Program-made: the position numbers and the translations under genes | The notes under the pieces: generated by a model | Told to the model about the DNA's origin: nothing | Database searches by the model: none | What the model saw: only the letters and a program-made list of their open reading frames with translations | Source: Pseudazoarcus pumilus | GTDB taxonomy: Bacteria > Pseudomonadota > Gammaproteobacteria > Burkholderiales > Rhodocyclaceae | Length of the DNA stretch: 64,000 bases | Direction of reading: 5' to 3' | NCBI RefSeq assembly: GCF_002872475.1 | Contig: NZ_CP025682.1 | Span: 1,612,001 to 1,676,000 of the forward strand | In this document: positions 9,250 to 21,764 of the stretch, piece by piece | How positions within the stretch are numbered: position 1 is the first letter of the stretch | Layout of the letters: the number at the start of each line of letters is the position of its first letter

Positions 9250-9975
9250 ATGCCCCAATCCGGCCTGCTCGACCGCATTCGTGTGGTCCTTTCCCGCACT
9301 TCCCATCCCGGCAACATCGGCGCCGCCGCGCGCGCGATGAAGACCATGGGCCTGACCCGTCTGGTACTGGTCGCGCCCGAATCCTTTCCCGACCCGGTCG
9401 CCGACGCGCGCGCATCGGGCGCGCTGGACGTGCTGCACGCTGCTCGCGTGGTGCCGACGCTTGCAGATGCGCTCGAAGGCACGGTGATGTCGGCTGCACT
9501 GACGGCCCGCCGGCGCGAACTGTCCGTGCCGCTGGCGCTGCCGCGGGAGGCCGCTCCCGAACTGGTTCGCCACGCGCAGGCCGGGGAGGTCGCCCTGGTA
9601 TTCGGCACCGAATCCTCGGGCCTGTCGAACGAGGACGTCGCGCTGTGCACGCTGCCGGTGACGATTCCGGCCAATCCGGAGTATTCATCGCTGAATCTGG
9701 CCTCGGCAGTGCAACTGCTGTGCTACGAGCTGCGTCTGGCCGCACTCGTCCCGGAACTGCCCGAGGCGCCGTCCGAGGCCGCGCGCTTCGAGGACATCGA
9801 GGGCTTCTACGCGCATCTCGAAGAGGTCATGCGCGCAGCCGAGTTCTACGACCCGGCCACCTCCAAGCGGCTGCTGCCGCGGGTGCGCCGCTTGTTCGGT
9901 CGCACCCGCCTGGAACGCGACGAAATCAACATCCTGCGCGGTCTGCTGGCTGCATTGCAGCGCAAACTTGATTAA
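9250..9975 (+). CDS. trmJ: tRNA (cytidine/uridine-2'-O-)-methyltransferase TrmJ
   Basis: SPOUT-class methyltransferase that 2'-O-methylates position 32 of several tRNAs. It has 241 aa, with the catalytic domain at about 1-165 and a C-terminal helical extension typical of TrmJ. Motif 1 is [17 protein letters not shown] (18-34), motif 2 [13 protein letters not shown], and motif 3 [14 protein letters not shown], which together form the trefoil-knot SAM pocket. It is divergent from suhB and 65 bases ahead of cysE. TrmJ upstream of a cysE-isc cluster is a known neighbourhood in proteobacteria. Confidence 0.95.
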   Translation: MPQSGLLDRIRVVLSRTSHPGNIGAAARAMKTMGLTRLVLVAPESFPDPVADARASGALDVLHAARVVPTLADALEGTVMSAALTARRRELSVPLALPREAAPELVRHAQAGEVALVFGTESSGLSNEDVALCTLPVTIPANPEYSSLNLASAVQLLCYELRLAALVPELPEAPSEAARFEDIEGFYAHLEEVMRAAEFYDPATSKRLLPRVRRLFGRTRLERDEINILRGLLAALQRKLD

Positions 9976-10040
9976 AATACTCGGCTATTGAGACACGAAG
10001 TCCGGCGCACACCGCCGGAGCTGCCGGGAGAGAAGCGTCC

Positions 10041-10826
10041 ATGTTCAGTCGACTGCGTGAAGACCTTGCCAGCGTGCGCGAGCGCGACCCCGCTGCACGT
10101 TCCACCTGGGAGGTGTTGACGTGCTATCCCGGCGTGCATGCGCTGCTCACGCATCGCCTCGCGCACTGGGCGTGGACGCATCGCCTGTTCTGGCTGGGGC
10201 GCTTCGTCAGTCACGTCGGGCGCTTTCTGACCGGCATCGAGATCCACCCCGGTGCGGTGATCGGTCGGCGCGTATTCATCGACCACGGCATGGGCGTGGT
10301 GATCGGCGAGACCGCCGAGGTCGGCGACGAGTGCACCATCTACCAGGCCGTGACGCTGGGCGGTACCTCGCTGTATCGCGGCGAGAAGCGGCATCCGACG
10401 CTGGGCAAGGGCGTCGTGGTCGGCGCCGGGGCGAAAGTGCTGGGTGGCTTCGAGGTGGGCGATGGCGCGAAGATCGGTTCGAACGCCGTCGTGATCAAGC
10501 CGGTACCTGCCGGTGCGACCGCCGTGGGCAACCCGGCGCGTATCCTCGACAGCGACCGCGGGGAAGGGCGCGAGGCACGCGATCCGCGGGATGTGGCGCG
10601 CGAGAAGAAGGCCGAGGAGATCGGCTTTTCGGCTTATGGCGTGACGCGCGGCATGGACGACCCGCTGGCCAAGGCCATGCATTCGCTTCTCGATCACGCC
10701 GTCGAGACCGATCGGCGCATCCAGGTGCTGGTCGAGCGCCTCGAGAAGGCGGGCATCCAGCTCGATGAAACCATCGAGAGCAGCGACGCGTTCGACCCGC
10801 AGAAGGTGTCCAGGATGGTCGATTGA
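10041..10826 (+). CDS. cysE: Serine O-acetyltransferase
   Basis: Makes O-acetylserine, the carbon skeleton for cysteine. It is the short type: only about 65 residues precede the left-handed beta-helix, against about 130 in E. coli CysE. The hexapeptide repeats run from about 70 to 175, with [17 protein letters not shown] carrying the catalytic histidine and GNPAR near the end of the helix. A charged C-terminal tail (180-261) is longer than usual. The Shine-Dalgarno GGGAGAGAAG precedes ATG 10041. Its position just before the isc operon suggests it supplies cysteine for desulfurase activity. Confidence 0.93.
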   Translation: MFSRLREDLASVRERDPAARSTWEVLTCYPGVHALLTHRLAHWAWTHRLFWLGRFVSHVGRFLTGIEIHPGAVIGRRVFIDHGMGVVIGETAEVGDECTIYQAVTLGGTSLYRGEKRHPTLGKGVVVGAGAKVLGGFEVGDGAKIGSNAVVIKPVPAGATAVGNPARILDSDRGEGREARDPRDVAREKKAEEIGFSAYGVTRGMDDPLAKAMHSLLDHAVETDRRIQVLVERLEKAGIQLDETIESSDAFDPQKVSRMVD

Positions 10827-10879
10827 TTAGTTGACCGTTTTTGTCGGGTACCTTATAGTTGACCGAAATGTTCGGGTAT
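10827..10879 (+). promoter_or_regulatory. iscR promoter with two tandem IscR type-1-like operators
   Basis: A near-consensus sigma-70 promoter, TTGACC (10831-10836), 17 bases, TATAGT (10854-10859), drives iscR. Two 25-base copies matching the E. coli IscR type 1 consensus lie over it. One is at 10827-10851, across the -35 (21 of 25 positions by hand). The other is at 10855-10879, across the -10 (22 of 25), and they are 28 bases apart. Both contain TTGACCG and TCGGGTA half-motifs. This fits repression of iscR by holo-IscR, as in E. coli. Confidence 0.8.
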
Positions 10880-10912
10880 TGCCCGAGACGGCTCACAGCG
10901 CGAGGATCCACC

Positions 10913-11395
10913 ATGAGACTGACCACCAAAGGACGTTTCGCAGTGACTGCGATGATCGATCTGGCGTCGCGCGAAGGCGACGGGCCAGTGACGCTCGCGG
11001 GCATCGCGGAGCGCCAGAAGATTTCCCTGTCGTACCTTGAGCAACTCTTCGGCAAGCTGCGCCGCTACAAGCTCGTCTCCAGCGTGCGCGGGCCGGGCGG
11101 CGGCTATCGACTGGCGCGCGACATGGACGGCATTACGGTTGCCGACATCATCGTCGCCGTTGACGAGCCGCTCGATGCGACGCAATGCGGCGGCAAGCTC
11201 AACTGTCACGATGAGCACCGCTGCATGACGCACGACCTGTGGGCCAATCTGAACAAGCGCATGTACGAGTATCTCGATTCGGTGACGCTGTCCGCGCTCG
11301 TGAATCACGAAATCAAGGCCGACCCGGACGTCAACGTGATCAAGGACGTGCGCCGGCGCGCGACCATTTCGCTGCGTGAGGCGGCGGCGGTCTGA
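10913..11395 (+). CDS. iscR: Fe-S cluster-binding regulator IscR
   Basis: Rrf2-family DNA-binding sensor of Fe-S status, 160 aa. The winged helix is at about residues 1-80. The cluster ligands Cys92, Cys98 and Cys104 with His107 fall at the same numbers as in E. coli IscR. The start MRLTTKGRFAVTAM is the family start and has GAGGA eight bases upstream. The stop is two bases before the first cysteine desulfurase gene. It probably represses its own operon through the two operators just upstream. Confidence 0.97.
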   Translation: MRLTTKGRFAVTAMIDLASREGDGPVTLAGIAERQKISLSYLEQLFGKLRRYKLVSSVRGPGGGYRLARDMDGITVADIIVAVDEPLDATQCGGKLNCHDEHRCMTHDLWANLNKRMYEYLDSVTLSALVNHEIKADPDVNVIKDVRRRATISLREAAAV

Positions 11396-11397
11396 GG

Positions 11398-12555
11398 ATG
11401 GGCACCATGTTCGCACCCGCCTATCTCGACTGGAACGCCACCTCGCTGCTCGCACCCGAGGTGCGCGAGGCGATGCTGCCGTGGCTGGGCGAGCGCTTCG
11501 GCAATGCGTCGAGCCGTCACGAGTACGGCCGTCAGGCGCGTGCCGCGATCGACGAGGCGCGCGAACGCGTGGCCGCTGCGGTCGGGGCACACCCTACCGA
11601 GGTGGTGTTTGCGAGCGGCGGTTCGGAGGCCAACAACCTCTTCATCAAGGGTGCGGCTGCATGCATGAAGCCGGGGCTGCTCGCGATCAGCGCGATCGAG
11701 CACCCCTGTGTGCGCGAGCCGGCGAAGCAATTGCGACGCGCCGGCTGGGAAGTGATCGAACTTGCGGTCGACACGGCCGGACGCATCGATCGCGGCCATT
11801 GGCAGGCGGTGCTCGAACGACGCCCGGCGCTGATCTCGGTGATGCTCGCCAACAATGAATCCGGCGTGCTGCAGCCGATCGCCGAATTGGCGTCTGAGGT
11901 TCGACGCGGACGCGGCTGGATGCACACCGATGCGGTGCAGGCGCTGGGCAAGATCGATGTGGACTTTCGTGCGCTGGGCGTGCACGCGATGACGATTTCG
12001 TCGCACAAGATCGGCGGGCCGATCGGCGCTGGTGCGCTGGTACTCGACAAGCGGGTGGAACTTGCGCCGCTGATCGCCGGCGGCGGCCAGGAGCGTGGTC
12101 TGCGCTCGGGCACAGAGAACGTCGCGGCCATCGTCGGCTTCGGCGTGGCCTGCCAACTCGCTGCGGCAAGGGCGCGGGACGAGCGCGAGCGCCTGGGCGG
12201 CTTGCGCGATCGGCTGGAGACGCTGCTCGCCGAGACGGGTACGCGAATCTTCGCGCGCGAGGCTGAGCGGCTGCCCAACACCAGCTTCTTCGCGGTCGAG
12301 GGTATCGACGGCGAGACGCTGGTCGGCAAGCTCGACCGCGCCGGTTTCGCCTGCGCCAGCGGATCGGCCTGTTCCAGCGCCAACCCCGAGCCCTCGCACA
12401 CGCTCACCGCGATGGGCGTCGAGGAGACGCTGGCGCGCAACGCCGTGCGTGTGAGCCTCGGGCCCGCCACCACGGCCGACGACGTCGAACGCTTTGCCGA
12501 GACCTTCGCACGCCAGGTCGCGGAATTGAGACAACTGGCCGCGGTGGCGGTCTGA
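11398..12555 (+). CDS. Cysteine desulfurase, first IscS/NifS-like paralogue
   Basis: PLP enzyme of 385 aa that releases sulfur from cysteine. The Schiff-base lysine is Lys204 (SSHKIGGP) and the persulfide Cys is 325 in [15 protein letters not shown], a group I loop. It differs widely from the canonical IscS immediately downstream, and it lacks the conserved IscS C-terminal segment used to dock IscU. It is closer to NifS-type enzymes by loop and length. ATG at 11398 or 11407 is possible. Because it sits between iscR and iscS, it is probably co-expressed with them. Its dedicated acceptor is not evident. Confidence 0.88.
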   Translation: MGTMFAPAYLDWNATSLLAPEVREAMLPWLGERFGNASSRHEYGRQARAAIDEARERVAAAVGAHPTEVVFASGGSEANNLFIKGAAACMKPGLLAISAIEHPCVREPAKQLRRAGWEVIELAVDTAGRIDRGHWQAVLERRPALISVMLANNESGVLQPIAELASEVRRGRGWMHTDAVQALGKIDVDFRALGVHAMTISSHKIGGPIGAGALVLDKRVELAPLIAGGGQERGLRSGTENVAAIVGFGVACQLAAARARDERERLGGLRDRLETLLAETGTRIFAREAERLPNTSFFAVEGIDGETLVGKLDRAGFACASGSACSSANPEPSHTLTAMGVEETLARNAVRVSLGPATTADDVERFAETFARQVAELRQLAAVAV

Positions 12556-12590
12556 CGAATCACGATCAACACAGGTTCTGGAGATACACG

Positions 12591-13802
12591 ATGATGAAGT
12601 TCCCGATCTACCTCGACTATTCGGCCACGACTCCGGTCGATCCGCGCGTCGCCGAGAAGATGATTCCCTGGCTGACCGAACAGTTCGGCAACCCTGCGAG
12701 CCGCTCGCACGCGTTCGGCTGGGACGCCGAGAAGGCCGTCGAGGATGCGCGGGGCGAAGTCGCCGCGCTGGTCGGTGCCGATCCGCGCGAGATCATCTGG
12801 ACCTCGGGCGCGACCGAGTCCAACAACCTCGCGATCAAGGGCGCGGCCCAGTTCTACAAGGGCAAGGGCAAGCACATCCTGACGGTCAAGACCGAGCACA
12901 AGGCAGTGCTCGACACCGTGCGCGAACTCGAGCGGCTGGGCTTCGAGGCGACCTATCTGGACGTTCAGGAAAACGGCCTCATCGACCTCGAACAGTTCAA
13001 GGCGGCCCTGCGGCCGGACACCATCGTGGTGTCGGTGATGATGGTCAACAACGAGATCGGCGTGATCCAGCCGATCGCCGAGATCGGCGAGATCTGCCGC
13101 GACAAGGGCATCGTCTTCCACGTCGATGCCGCGCAGGCCACCGGCAAGGTCGCGATCGACCTGCAGGAGTTGAAGGTCGACCTGATGTCGTTCTCCGCAC
13201 ACAAGACCTATGGCCCCAAGGGCGTGGGTGCGCTGTACGTGCGTCGCAAGCCGCGCGTGCGCCTGGAGGCACAGATGCACGGCGGCGGCCACGAGCGCGG
13301 TCTGCGTTCGGGCACGCTGGCGACGCACCAGATCGTCGGCATGGGCGAGGCCTTTCGTCTCGCGCGTCTCGAAATGGGCGCCGAGAACGAGCGCATCCGC
13401 ATGCTGCGCGACCGCCTGCTCGACGGCTTCAAGGACATGGAAGCGGTGTACGTGAACGGTGACCTCGAGCACCGCGTGCCGCACAACCTGAACATCTCGT
13501 TCGCCTATGTCGAAGGCGAGTCGCTGATCATGGCGATCAAGGATGTCGCCGTGTCGTCGGGCTCGGCGTGTACCTCGGCCAGTCTGGAGCCGTCCTACGT
13601 GCTGCGCGCACTGGGTCGCAACGACGAACTGGCGCACAGCTCGATCCGCTTCACGATCGGTCGCTTTACCACCGTCGAGGAAATCGACTTCACGATCGAC
13701 CTGCTCCGTCAGCGCATCGGCAAGCTGCGCGAACTGTCCCCGCTGTGGGAGATGGTCCAGGAAGGCATCGATCTGGATACCGTACAATGGGCGGCTCACT
13801 GA
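12591..13802 (+). CDS. iscS: Cysteine desulfurase IscS
   Basis: The main sulfur donor of the ISC system, 403 aa. PLP-lysine Lys205 is in [10 protein letters not shown] and the mobile catalytic Cys327 is in [19 protein letters not shown]. The C-terminal [18 protein letters not shown] is the conserved region that docks IscU. Length and sequence are those of the E. coli family. It lies 35 bases after the first desulfurase and 31 bases before iscU, so it is within the same transcript. Confidence 0.97.
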   Translation: MMKFPIYLDYSATTPVDPRVAEKMIPWLTEQFGNPASRSHAFGWDAEKAVEDARGEVAALVGADPREIIWTSGATESNNLAIKGAAQFYKGKGKHILTVKTEHKAVLDTVRELERLGFEATYLDVQENGLIDLEQFKAALRPDTIVVSVMMVNNEIGVIQPIAEIGEICRDKGIVFHVDAAQATGKVAIDLQELKVDLMSFSAHKTYGPKGVGALYVRRKPRVRLEAQMHGGGHERGLRSGTLATHQIVGMGEAFRLARLEMGAENERIRMLRDRLLDGFKDMEAVYVNGDLEHRVPHNLNISFAYVEGESLIMAIKDVAVSSGSACTSASLEPSYVLRALGRNDELAHSSIRFTIGRFTTVEEIDFTIDLLRQRIGKLRELSPLWEMVQEGIDLDTVQWAAH

Positions 13803-13833
13803 GAGCCGGCCGGATTCACCAGGAGAGACAGCA

Positions 13834-14217
13834 ATGGCATATAGCGAAAAAGTACTCGACCATTACGAGAATCCCCGCAACGTCGGCTCCTTCACGAAGG
13901 ACGACAATGGCGTGGGCACCGGCATGGTGGGCGCCCCGGCCTGTGGCGACGTGATGAAGCTGCAGATCAAGGTCGGCGCGGGTGGCGTCATCGAGGACGC
14001 CAAGTTCAAGACCTACGGTTGCGGCTCCGCGATCGCGTCCAGCTCGCTCGTTACCGAGTGGGTCAAGGGCAAGACCGTCGATGAGGCGCTGTCGATCAAG
14101 AACACGCAGATCGCCGAGGAACTGGCCCTGCCGCCGGTCAAGATCCACTGCTCGATCCTCGCCGAGGACGCCATCAAGGCGGCGGTGGCCGACTACAAGA
14201 AAAAGCACGAGGCCTGA
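13834..14217 (+). CDS. iscU: Fe-S cluster scaffold IscU
   Basis: Scaffold on which [2Fe-2S] clusters are assembled, 127 aa. The ligand cysteines are Cys37, Cys63 and Cys106, with Asp39 and His105 also conserved. LPPVK (99-103) is the peptide bound by the chaperone HscA. ATG 13834 follows a clear AGGAGA Shine-Dalgarno. Upstream in-frame codons belong to a frame that overlaps iscS and are not part of the gene. Confidence 0.98.
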   Translation: MAYSEKVLDHYENPRNVGSFTKDDNGVGTGMVGAPACGDVMKLQIKVGAGGVIEDAKFKTYGCGSAIASSSLVTEWVKGKTVDEALSIKNTQIAEELALPPVKIHCSILAEDAIKAAVADYKKKHEA

Positions 14218-14221
14218 GCCC

Positions 14222-14563
14222 ATGGCCGAGATCGCGACCCGTGGCGTGACGCTGTCCGAGCGGGCAGCGAAGCACGTCGGCAACTATCTGAGCAAGCGTG
14301 GCAAGGGCTTCGGCATCCGCCTGGGCGTGCGCACCAGCGGCTGTTCGGGCATGGCCTACAAGCTCGAGTTCGTCGATGAGGCTCAGCCCGAGGACCTGGT
14401 GTTCGAGAGCCACGGCGTACGCGTGGTGATCGACCCGAAGAGCGCGCCGTATCTCGATGGCACCGAACTCGACTTCGTGCGCGAGGGGCTGAACGAAGGT
14501 TTCAAGTTCAACAACCCCAACGTCAAGGACGAGTGCGGCTGCGGCGAGAGCTTCAACGTCTGA
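14222..14563 (+). CDS. iscA: Fe-S assembly protein IscA (A-type carrier)
   Basis: A-type carrier that accepts and delivers Fe-S clusters, 113 aa. The three ligand cysteines are Cys41 in TSGCSGMAY and Cys105 and Cys107 in DECGCGESF. The start ATG lies four bases after the iscU stop. N-terminal residues (about 5) exceed those of E. coli IscA, which explains the shift in numbering. Confidence 0.96.
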   Translation: MAEIATRGVTLSERAAKHVGNYLSKRGKGFGIRLGVRTSGCSGMAYKLEFVDEAQPEDLVFESHGVRVVIDPKSAPYLDGTELDFVREGLNEGFKFNNPNVKDECGCGESFNV

Positions 14564-14569
14564 GGGACG

Positions 14570-15103
14570 ATGGCCAACGACCTGCAGCAGGACTTCTTCG
14601 CACTGTTCGGACTGGCGAGGCGCTTTCGCATCGACGAAGCGACGCTGGAATCGGCCTATCACGAGCTGCATTCCACGGTTCATCCGGACCGCCACGCGCA
14701 TCTGCCCGACGCCGACCGGCGTCGGGCGATGCAGTGGGCCACCCGCGTCAACGAAGCCTTCGACACGCTCAAGAAGCCGCTCTCGCGCGCACGCTATCTG
14801 GTCGAGCTGGCCGGGCACGATGTCGGCGTGGAAACCAACACCGCAATGTCCCCCGAGTTCCTGATGGAACAAATGGAATGGCGCGAGGCGGTCGAGGAGG
14901 CCGAGCAGGCCGCCGACGGGAGCGCCCTCGAACATCTGCACCATCGCTTGCGCGGCCACGCCCGCGAACTCGTGGACACCCTCGCTCGCCAGCTCGATGA
15001 CGAGGAGAACGTGGCCGCTGCGGCCGAGTCCGTGCGACGGCTGATGTTCCTCGACAAGCTCAGACACGAAATAGACGACGCCCTCGAGGCGCTGGACAAC
15101 TGA
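14570..15103 (+). CDS. hscB: Co-chaperone HscB (Hsc20)
   Basis: J-domain protein that brings IscU to HscA and stimulates its ATPase, 177 aa. The J domain spans about 1-75 with the HPD tripeptide at residues 38-40. The C-terminal three-helix bundle that binds IscU follows. GAGGGA precedes ATG 14570 closely. The stop is three bases before hscA. Confidence 0.95.
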   Translation: MANDLQQDFFALFGLARRFRIDEATLESAYHELHSTVHPDRHAHLPDADRRRAMQWATRVNEAFDTLKKPLSRARYLVELAGHDVGVETNTAMSPEFLMEQMEWREAVEEAEQAADGSALEHLHHRLRGHARELVDTLARQLDDEENVAAAAESVRRLMFLDKLRHEIDDALEALDN

Positions 15104-15106
15104 CAC

Positions 15107-16975
15107 ATGGCATTACTGCAGATCGCCGAACCGGGCGAGGCGGCCGAGCCGCATCGGCACCGCCTTGCCGCGGGCATCGACCTCGGCACTACCAACTCGC
15201 TTGTCGCCACCGTGCGCAGCGGCAGCGCCGAATGCCTGCCTGGCGCGCAGGGCGCTATTCTCCTGCCGTCGGTTGTGCACTACCGTGCGGACGGCGGGGT
15301 GGATGTCGGCGCCGAGGCGCTGGCGCATGCCTCGGCCGATCCGGCCAACACCATCGCTTCGGTCAAACGCTTCATGGGGCGCGGCCTGGCCGACCTGGCG
15401 AATCCCGAATCGCTGCCCTACGAGTTCGCCGATGGCGAGGGCATGCTGCGCCTGCGCACCCGGCAAGGGGTCAAGAGCCCGGTCGAAGTCTCGGCCGAGA
15501 TCCTCAAGGCGCTCGTCCAGCGGGCGGAGGAGTCCCTGGGTGGCGCGCTCACCGGCGTCGTCATCACCGTGCCCGCCTATTTCGACGACGCGCAGCGTCA
15601 GGCGACCAAGGATGCCGCCCGGCTGGCCGGTGTCGAGGTGCTTCGCCTGCTCAACGAGCCGACCGCAGCGGCCGTCGCCTACGGCCTGGACAATGCTGCC
15701 GAAGGCGTGTTCGCCGTCTACGATCTGGGCGGGGGCACGTTCGACATTTCCATCCTCAAGCTCTCGCGCGGCATCTTCGAGGTGCTCGCCACCAATGGTG
15801 ACAGCGCGCTCGGCGGGGACGACTTCGACCACCGCATCTACGAGTGGATTGTCGAGAGTGCCGACATCGCAACCCCGGACGATGGCGACGTGCGTACCCT
15901 GCTGCGGCTGGCACGTAGCGCGAAGGAAGCACTGTCGACGAGCGAACGCACGCAGGTGCGCATCAAGCTCGCCAACGGGCAGCAGATCGACGTGGATCTG
16001 ACGCGCGAGACCTTCGAGCGCATCACCGCCGATCTGGTGCGTCGCACCCTCGCGCCGGTGCGCAAGGCGCTGCGCGACGCGAACCTGGATCCCGAAGACG
16101 TCGCCGGTGTGGTGATGGTCGGCGGCGCCACGCGCATGCCGCACGTACAGGCTGCGGTCGCCGACCACTTCGGTCGCGCGCCGCTCAACAACCTCGACCC
16201 CGACCGCGTTGTCGCGATGGGCGCGGCGATCCAGGCCAACGTGCTGGCGGGCAATCGCAGCGCCGACGAGGACTGGCTGCTGCTCGACGTGATTCCGCTG
16301 TCGCTGGGCATCGAGACCATGGGCGGACTGGCCGAGCGCATCGTGCCGCGCAATTCGACCCTGCCGACCGCGCGCGCGCAGGAATTCACGACCTTCAAGG
16401 ACGGCCAGACCGCGATGGCCATCCACGTGGTGCAGGGCGAGCGCGAGCTGGTCTCCGACTGCCGATCGCTGGCACGCTTCGAACTGCGCGGCATCCCGCC
16501 GATGGCGGCCGGGGCGGCGCGCATCCGCGTGACCTTCCAGGTCGATGCCGACGGTCTGCTGTCGGTGTCGGCACGCGAGCTGTCCTCGGGGGTGGAGGCG
16601 AGCATCGCGGTCAAGCCCTCGTATGGTCTGGGCGACGACGAGATCGCACAGATGCTGCGCGATGGCATGGAGCACGCCGGCGAGGACATGAACGCGCGCG
16701 CATTGCGCGAACAGGTGGTCGAGGCCGATCGTGCGATCGAGGCCGTCGAGCAGGCGCTGCGTGTCGATTTCGAGCTGCTCTCGAACGAGGAGCGCGCACG
16801 TATCGACGCGGCCGTTGCCGAACTGCGCGCGCTGCGCGACGGCGACGATCACCGCGCGATCAAGTCCGGCATCGAGCGTCTGGCGCAGGTGAGCGACGAG
16901 TTCGCCGCGCGACGCATGGACAAGAGCATCCGGTCCGCGCTCGCGGGCCGCAACGTCAACGAGATTTCCCTATGA
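15107..16975 (+). CDS. hscA: Fe-S assembly Hsp70 chaperone HscA
   Basis: Specialised Hsp70 that drives cluster transfer from IscU, 622 aa. The actin-like ATPase domain opens with [14 protein letters not shown] (about 24-37), with [13 protein letters not shown] near 205. The substrate-binding domain begins after the [17 protein letters not shown] linker, near residue 390. It overlaps fdx by four bases (ATGA), coupling the two. Confidence 0.97.
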   Translation: MALLQIAEPGEAAEPHRHRLAAGIDLGTTNSLVATVRSGSAECLPGAQGAILLPSVVHYRADGGVDVGAEALAHASADPANTIASVKRFMGRGLADLANPESLPYEFADGEGMLRLRTRQGVKSPVEVSAEILKALVQRAEESLGGALTGVVITVPAYFDDAQRQATKDAARLAGVEVLRLLNEPTAAAVAYGLDNAAEGVFAVYDLGGGTFDISILKLSRGIFEVLATNGDSALGGDDFDHRIYEWIVESADIATPDDGDVRTLLRLARSAKEALSTSERTQVRIKLANGQQIDVDLTRETFERITADLVRRTLAPVRKALRDANLDPEDVAGVVMVGGATRMPHVQAAVADHFGRAPLNNLDPDRVVAMGAAIQANVLAGNRSADEDWLLLDVIPLSLGIETMGGLAERIVPRNSTLPTARAQEFTTFKDGQTAMAIHVVQGERELVSDCRSLARFELRGIPPMAAGAARIRVTFQVDADGLLSVSARELSSGVEASIAVKPSYGLGDDEIAQMLRDGMEHAGEDMNARALREQVVEADRAIEAVEQALRVDFELLSNEERARIDAAVAELRALRDGDDHRAIKSGIERLAQVSDEFAARRMDKSIRSALAGRNVNEISL

Positions 16976-17310
16976 CCCAGATCATCGTCCTGCCGCACGT
17001 CGAACTGTGCCCGGATGGCACCGTCATCGAGGCCGAACCCGGCACCTCGATCTGCGACAGCCTGCTCGCCAACGACATCGAGATCGAGCACGCCTGCGAG
17101 AAGTCGTGCGCATGCACGACCTGTCACGTCATCGTGCGCGAGGGCTTCGAGGCACTCAACGAGGCGACCGAGGAAGAGGAAGACCTGCTCGACAAGGCCT
17201 GGGGGCTGGAGCCGCAGTCGCGCCTGTCGTGCCAGGCGCAGGTGGGCGACACGCCGCTGGTCGTCGAGATTCCGCGCTACACCATCAACATGGCCCGGGA
17301 GCATCACTGA
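16972..17310 (+). CDS. fdx: ISC-type [2Fe-2S] ferredoxin
   Basis: Adrenodoxin-type ferredoxin that gives electrons for cluster assembly, 112 aa. The ligands Cys42, Cys48, Cys51 and Cys87 follow the C-x5-C-x2-C ... C spacing, and Cys46 is the extra cysteine also found in E. coli Fdx. It starts inside the hscA stop and its own stop overlaps iscX by one base (TGATG). Confidence 0.97.
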   Translation: MTQIIVLPHVELCPDGTVIEAEPGTSICDSLLANDIEIEHACEKSCACTTCHVIVREGFEALNEATEEEEDLLDKAWGLEPQSRLSCQAQVGDTPLVVEIPRYTINMAREHH

Positions 17311-17504
17311 TGAAGTGGACCGACGTACAGGAAATCGCGATCCAGCTTGCCGACCGTCACCCCGAGGTCGACCCGCTGCGCATCAATTTCGTCGACCTGA
17401 TGAACTGGGTGGTCGCATTGCCCGAGTTCGACGACGACCCCAAGCACTGCGGCGAGCGCATCCTCGAGGCGATCCAGCAGGCCTGGATCGACGAGGCCGA
17501 CTGA
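17310..17504 (+). CDS. iscX: Fe-S assembly protein IscX
   Basis: Small acidic helical protein, 64 aa, that binds IscS and iron and tunes cluster assembly. The conserved segments are [24 protein letters not shown] and CGERILEAIQQAWIDE. It closes the operon and is followed 20 bases later by a strong terminator. Confidence 0.95.
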   Translation: MKWTDVQEIAIQLADRHPEVDPLRINFVDLMNWVVALPEFDDDPKHCGERILEAIQQAWIDEAD

Positions 17505-17524
17505 ATCGTTTCGCCGCAATGACA

Positions 17525-17551
17525 AACGGCGCCCGCGGGCGCCGTTTTTTT
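17525..17551 (+). terminator. Terminator of the isc operon
   Basis: A 10-bp perfect inverted repeat AACGGCGCCC/GGGCGCCGTT with a two-base centre, then a T run to 17551. prmB ends at 17570 on the other strand, so it may also slow convergent transcription. The same hairpin core recurs at 30791. Confidence 0.9.
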
Positions 17552-17569
17552 GTCGTCAGGCACGGCGCT

Positions 17570-19683
<2,114 letters not shown>

Positions 19684-20856
19684 TCAGTGGGTCGACGAGT
19701 CGTCGTTGCTCAGATCGAAGCCGCTGAACGAGGCGCCATGCGCGCCCGCGGCAGCGCCTGCTTCGCGCGGCGTGGTCGCGCCGCTGCGGCTGTCCCTGGC
19801 CTGGGCGTTGTTGATGAGCCAGTTCAGGTTGGTCGGCGAATCGGCATTGGCCAGCGCCTCCTCGAGGCTGATGACCTTCTTGCGGTACATGCGATACAGA
19901 TCCTGCTCGAAGGTCTGCGAGCCCGGCGACAGACTCTGCTCCATCGCCTCCTTGATCTCGTTGAGGTTGCCGGCCTCGATCAGTTCGGCGATGTAGCGCG
20001 TGTTCATCAGGACCTCCACGGCGGGAATGCGTTCGCCGTTGGGCTTGCGCACCAGCCGCTGCGAGGCGATGCACTTGAGCGCGACGGCCAGGTCCAGATA
20101 GAGCAGCGAACGGTTCTCCAGCGGGAAGAAGTTCACGATGCGGTTGAGCGCGTGATAGGCGTTGTTCGCATGCAGGGTGCCCAGACACAGGTGGCCGGTC
20201 TGCGAATAGGCCAGGGCCGCCTGCATGGTCTCGCGATCGCGGATCTCGCCGATCAGGATGCAGTCGGGCGCCTGGCGCATGGCGTTGCGCAGCGCGTCGT
20301 GCCAGCTGTGCGTGTCGATGCCGACCTCGCGCTGGTTGACCACCGACTTCTTGTGCGCGAACAGGTACTCGATCGGATCCTCGACGGTGAGAATGTGGCC
20401 CGACTGGCGCTGGTTGCGATGGTCGATCATCGAGGCGAGCGTGGTCGACTTTCCCGAGCCGGTGGCGCCGACGATGAGCACCAGGCCGCGTTTTTCCACC
20501 ACGATGTCGGAGAGCACCTGCGGCAGGCCGAGCTTGTCGAGCGTCGGGATGTCGCCCTGGATATAGCGCACCACCAGCGCGATGCTGTTGCGCTGCCAGA
20601 AGATGTTGATGCGGAAGTTGCCCAGATTGCGCGCGCCGCGCGAGATGTTCAGTTCGCGTTCAATGTCGAAGCGCTCGAGCTGATCGGGCGTGACCAGTTC
20701 CTCGACCATCTTGCGGATGCCTGCCGGGTCCATCACCTGCTGGTTGATGGGGATGGTGTTGCCCTGGATCTTGATGTGGATGGGCGCGCCGGCACTGATG
20801 AAGATGTCGGAAGCGTTCTTTTCGGCCATCAGCTGGAACAGCTTGTCGAAGATCAT
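19684..20856 (-). CDS. pilU: Type IV pilus retraction ATPase PilU
   Basis: Hexameric ATPase that assists PilT in pilus retraction, 390 aa. Walker A GATGSGKST is at 130-138. The Asp box LTVEDPIEY, the His box and GEIRDRETM follow. QREVGIDTHSWHDALRNAMR and NFFPLENRSLLYLDLAVALK resemble PilU more than PilT. The start MIFDKLFQLM is the family start. Its neighbours are lysine-biosynthesis genes rather than other pilus genes; no pilT is in the window. A Ser/Thr/Ala-rich C-terminal tail (about 355-390) is variable. Confidence 0.85.
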   Translation of the reverse strand: MIFDKLFQLMAEKNASDIFISAGAPIHIKIQGNTIPINQQVMDPAGIRKMVEELVTPDQLERFDIERELNISRGARNLGNFRINIFWQRNSIALVVRYIQGDIPTLDKLGLPQVLSDIVVEKRGLVLIVGATGSGKSTTLASMIDHRNQRQSGHILTVEDPIEYLFAHKKSVVNQREVGIDTHSWHDALRNAMRQAPDCILIGEIRDRETMQAALAYSQTGHLCLGTLHANNAYHALNRIVNFFPLENRSLLYLDLAVALKCIASQRLVRKPNGERIPAVEVLMNTRYIAELIEAGNLNEIKEAMEQSLSPGSQTFEQDLYRMYRKKVISLEEALANADSPTNLNWLINNAQARDSRSGATTPREAGAAAGAHGASFSGFDLSNDDSSTH

Positions 20857-20916
20857 CTCGGACTTGCTCCGGGCAACAGGGCAGGGCGGGGGCATGCGCC
20901 CCCCGGGGTGCGCGCG

Positions 20917-21738
20917 TCAGGCGCCGCGCAGCAGTTCGTTGATGCCGGTCTTGGAGCGCGTCTGCGCGTCGACCTTCTTGACGATCACCGCGCAGTACAG
21001 ACTGTACTTGCCGTCGGCCGACGGCAGGCTGCCCGGCACCACGACCGAGCCGGCCGGTACGCGACCGTAGTGCACCTGACCCGTCTCGCGGTCATAGATG
21101 CGCGTGCTCATGCCGATGTACACGCCCATCGAGATCACCGCGTTCTCCTCGACCACCACGCCCTCGACGATCTCCGAGCGCGCGCCGACGAAGACGTTGT
21201 CCTCGATGATCACCGGCCCGGCCTGGATCGGCTCGAGCACGCCGCCGATGCCCACGCCGCCCGACAGGTGCACGTTCTTGCCGATCTGCGCGCACGAGCC
21301 GACCGTCGCCCAGGTGTCGACCATGGTGCCCTCGTCGACATAGGCGCCGATGTTGACGTAGCACGGCATCATCACCACATTGCGCCCGATGAACGCGCCG
21401 CGGCGCGCGACCGCCGGCGGCACGACACGGAAGCCGCCCTCGCGGAACTGTTCCGGCGTGTAGTCGGCGAACTTGGTCGGCACCTTGTCGAAGTACTGCG
21501 TGGAGCCGCCCGGCATGGGCTGGTTGTCGGCCAGCCGGAACGAAATCAGTACGGCCTTCTTGACCCACTGGTTGACGGCCCACTCGCCGTCGCGCTTCTC
21601 GGCCACGCGCAGCGTGCCCGCATCCAGCCCGGCGATGACGCGTTCGACCGCGTCGCGTACTTCGGCCGGCGCCGAGGACGGGGAGAGGTTGGCACGCGCC
21701 TCGAAGGCGTCGTCGATGATCTTCTGCAGTTCTTGCAT
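20917..21738 (-). CDS. dapD: Tetrahydrodipicolinate N-succinyltransferase
   Basis: Commits tetrahydrodipicolinate to the succinylase branch of lysine synthesis, 273 aa. A left-handed beta-helix covers about 100-240, including [18 protein letters not shown] and [11 protein letters not shown]-terminal helices and C-terminal [20 protein letters not shown] are typical. ATG 21738 has GGAAA upstream; a longer frame exists but lies in the dapC-dapD gap. It is 26 bases after dapC and 60 bases before pilU, with a GGGGGC/GCCCCC hairpin in that gap. Confidence 0.96.
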   Translation of the reverse strand: MQELQKIIDDAFEARANLSPSSAPAEVRDAVERVIAGLDAGTLRVAEKRDGEWAVNQWVKKAVLISFRLADNQPMPGGSTQYFDKVPTKFADYTPEQFREGGFRVVPPAVARRGAFIGRNVVMMPCYVNIGAYVDEGTMVDTWATVGSCAQIGKNVHLSGGVGIGGVLEPIQAGPVIIEDNVFVGARSEIVEGVVVEENAVISMGVYIGMSTRIYDRETGQVHYGRVPAGSVVVPGSLPSADGKYSLYCAVIVKKVDAQTRSKTGINELLRGA

Positions 21739-21764
21739 GGGGGATTTCCGTTTGTGGTTCGTGT

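Noticed and set aside
5719-9573. A very long minus-strand open frame that seems to fuse a 5' extension to mutS
   Set aside because: The part beyond 8331 runs through suhB in another frame and shows no protein-family features. It is a high-GC shadow; mutS begins near 8313.
20888-20903. GGGGGC/GCCCCC hairpin between dapD and pilU as a terminator
   Set aside because: No T run follows on the minus strand. It is mentioned only as a possible attenuation point.
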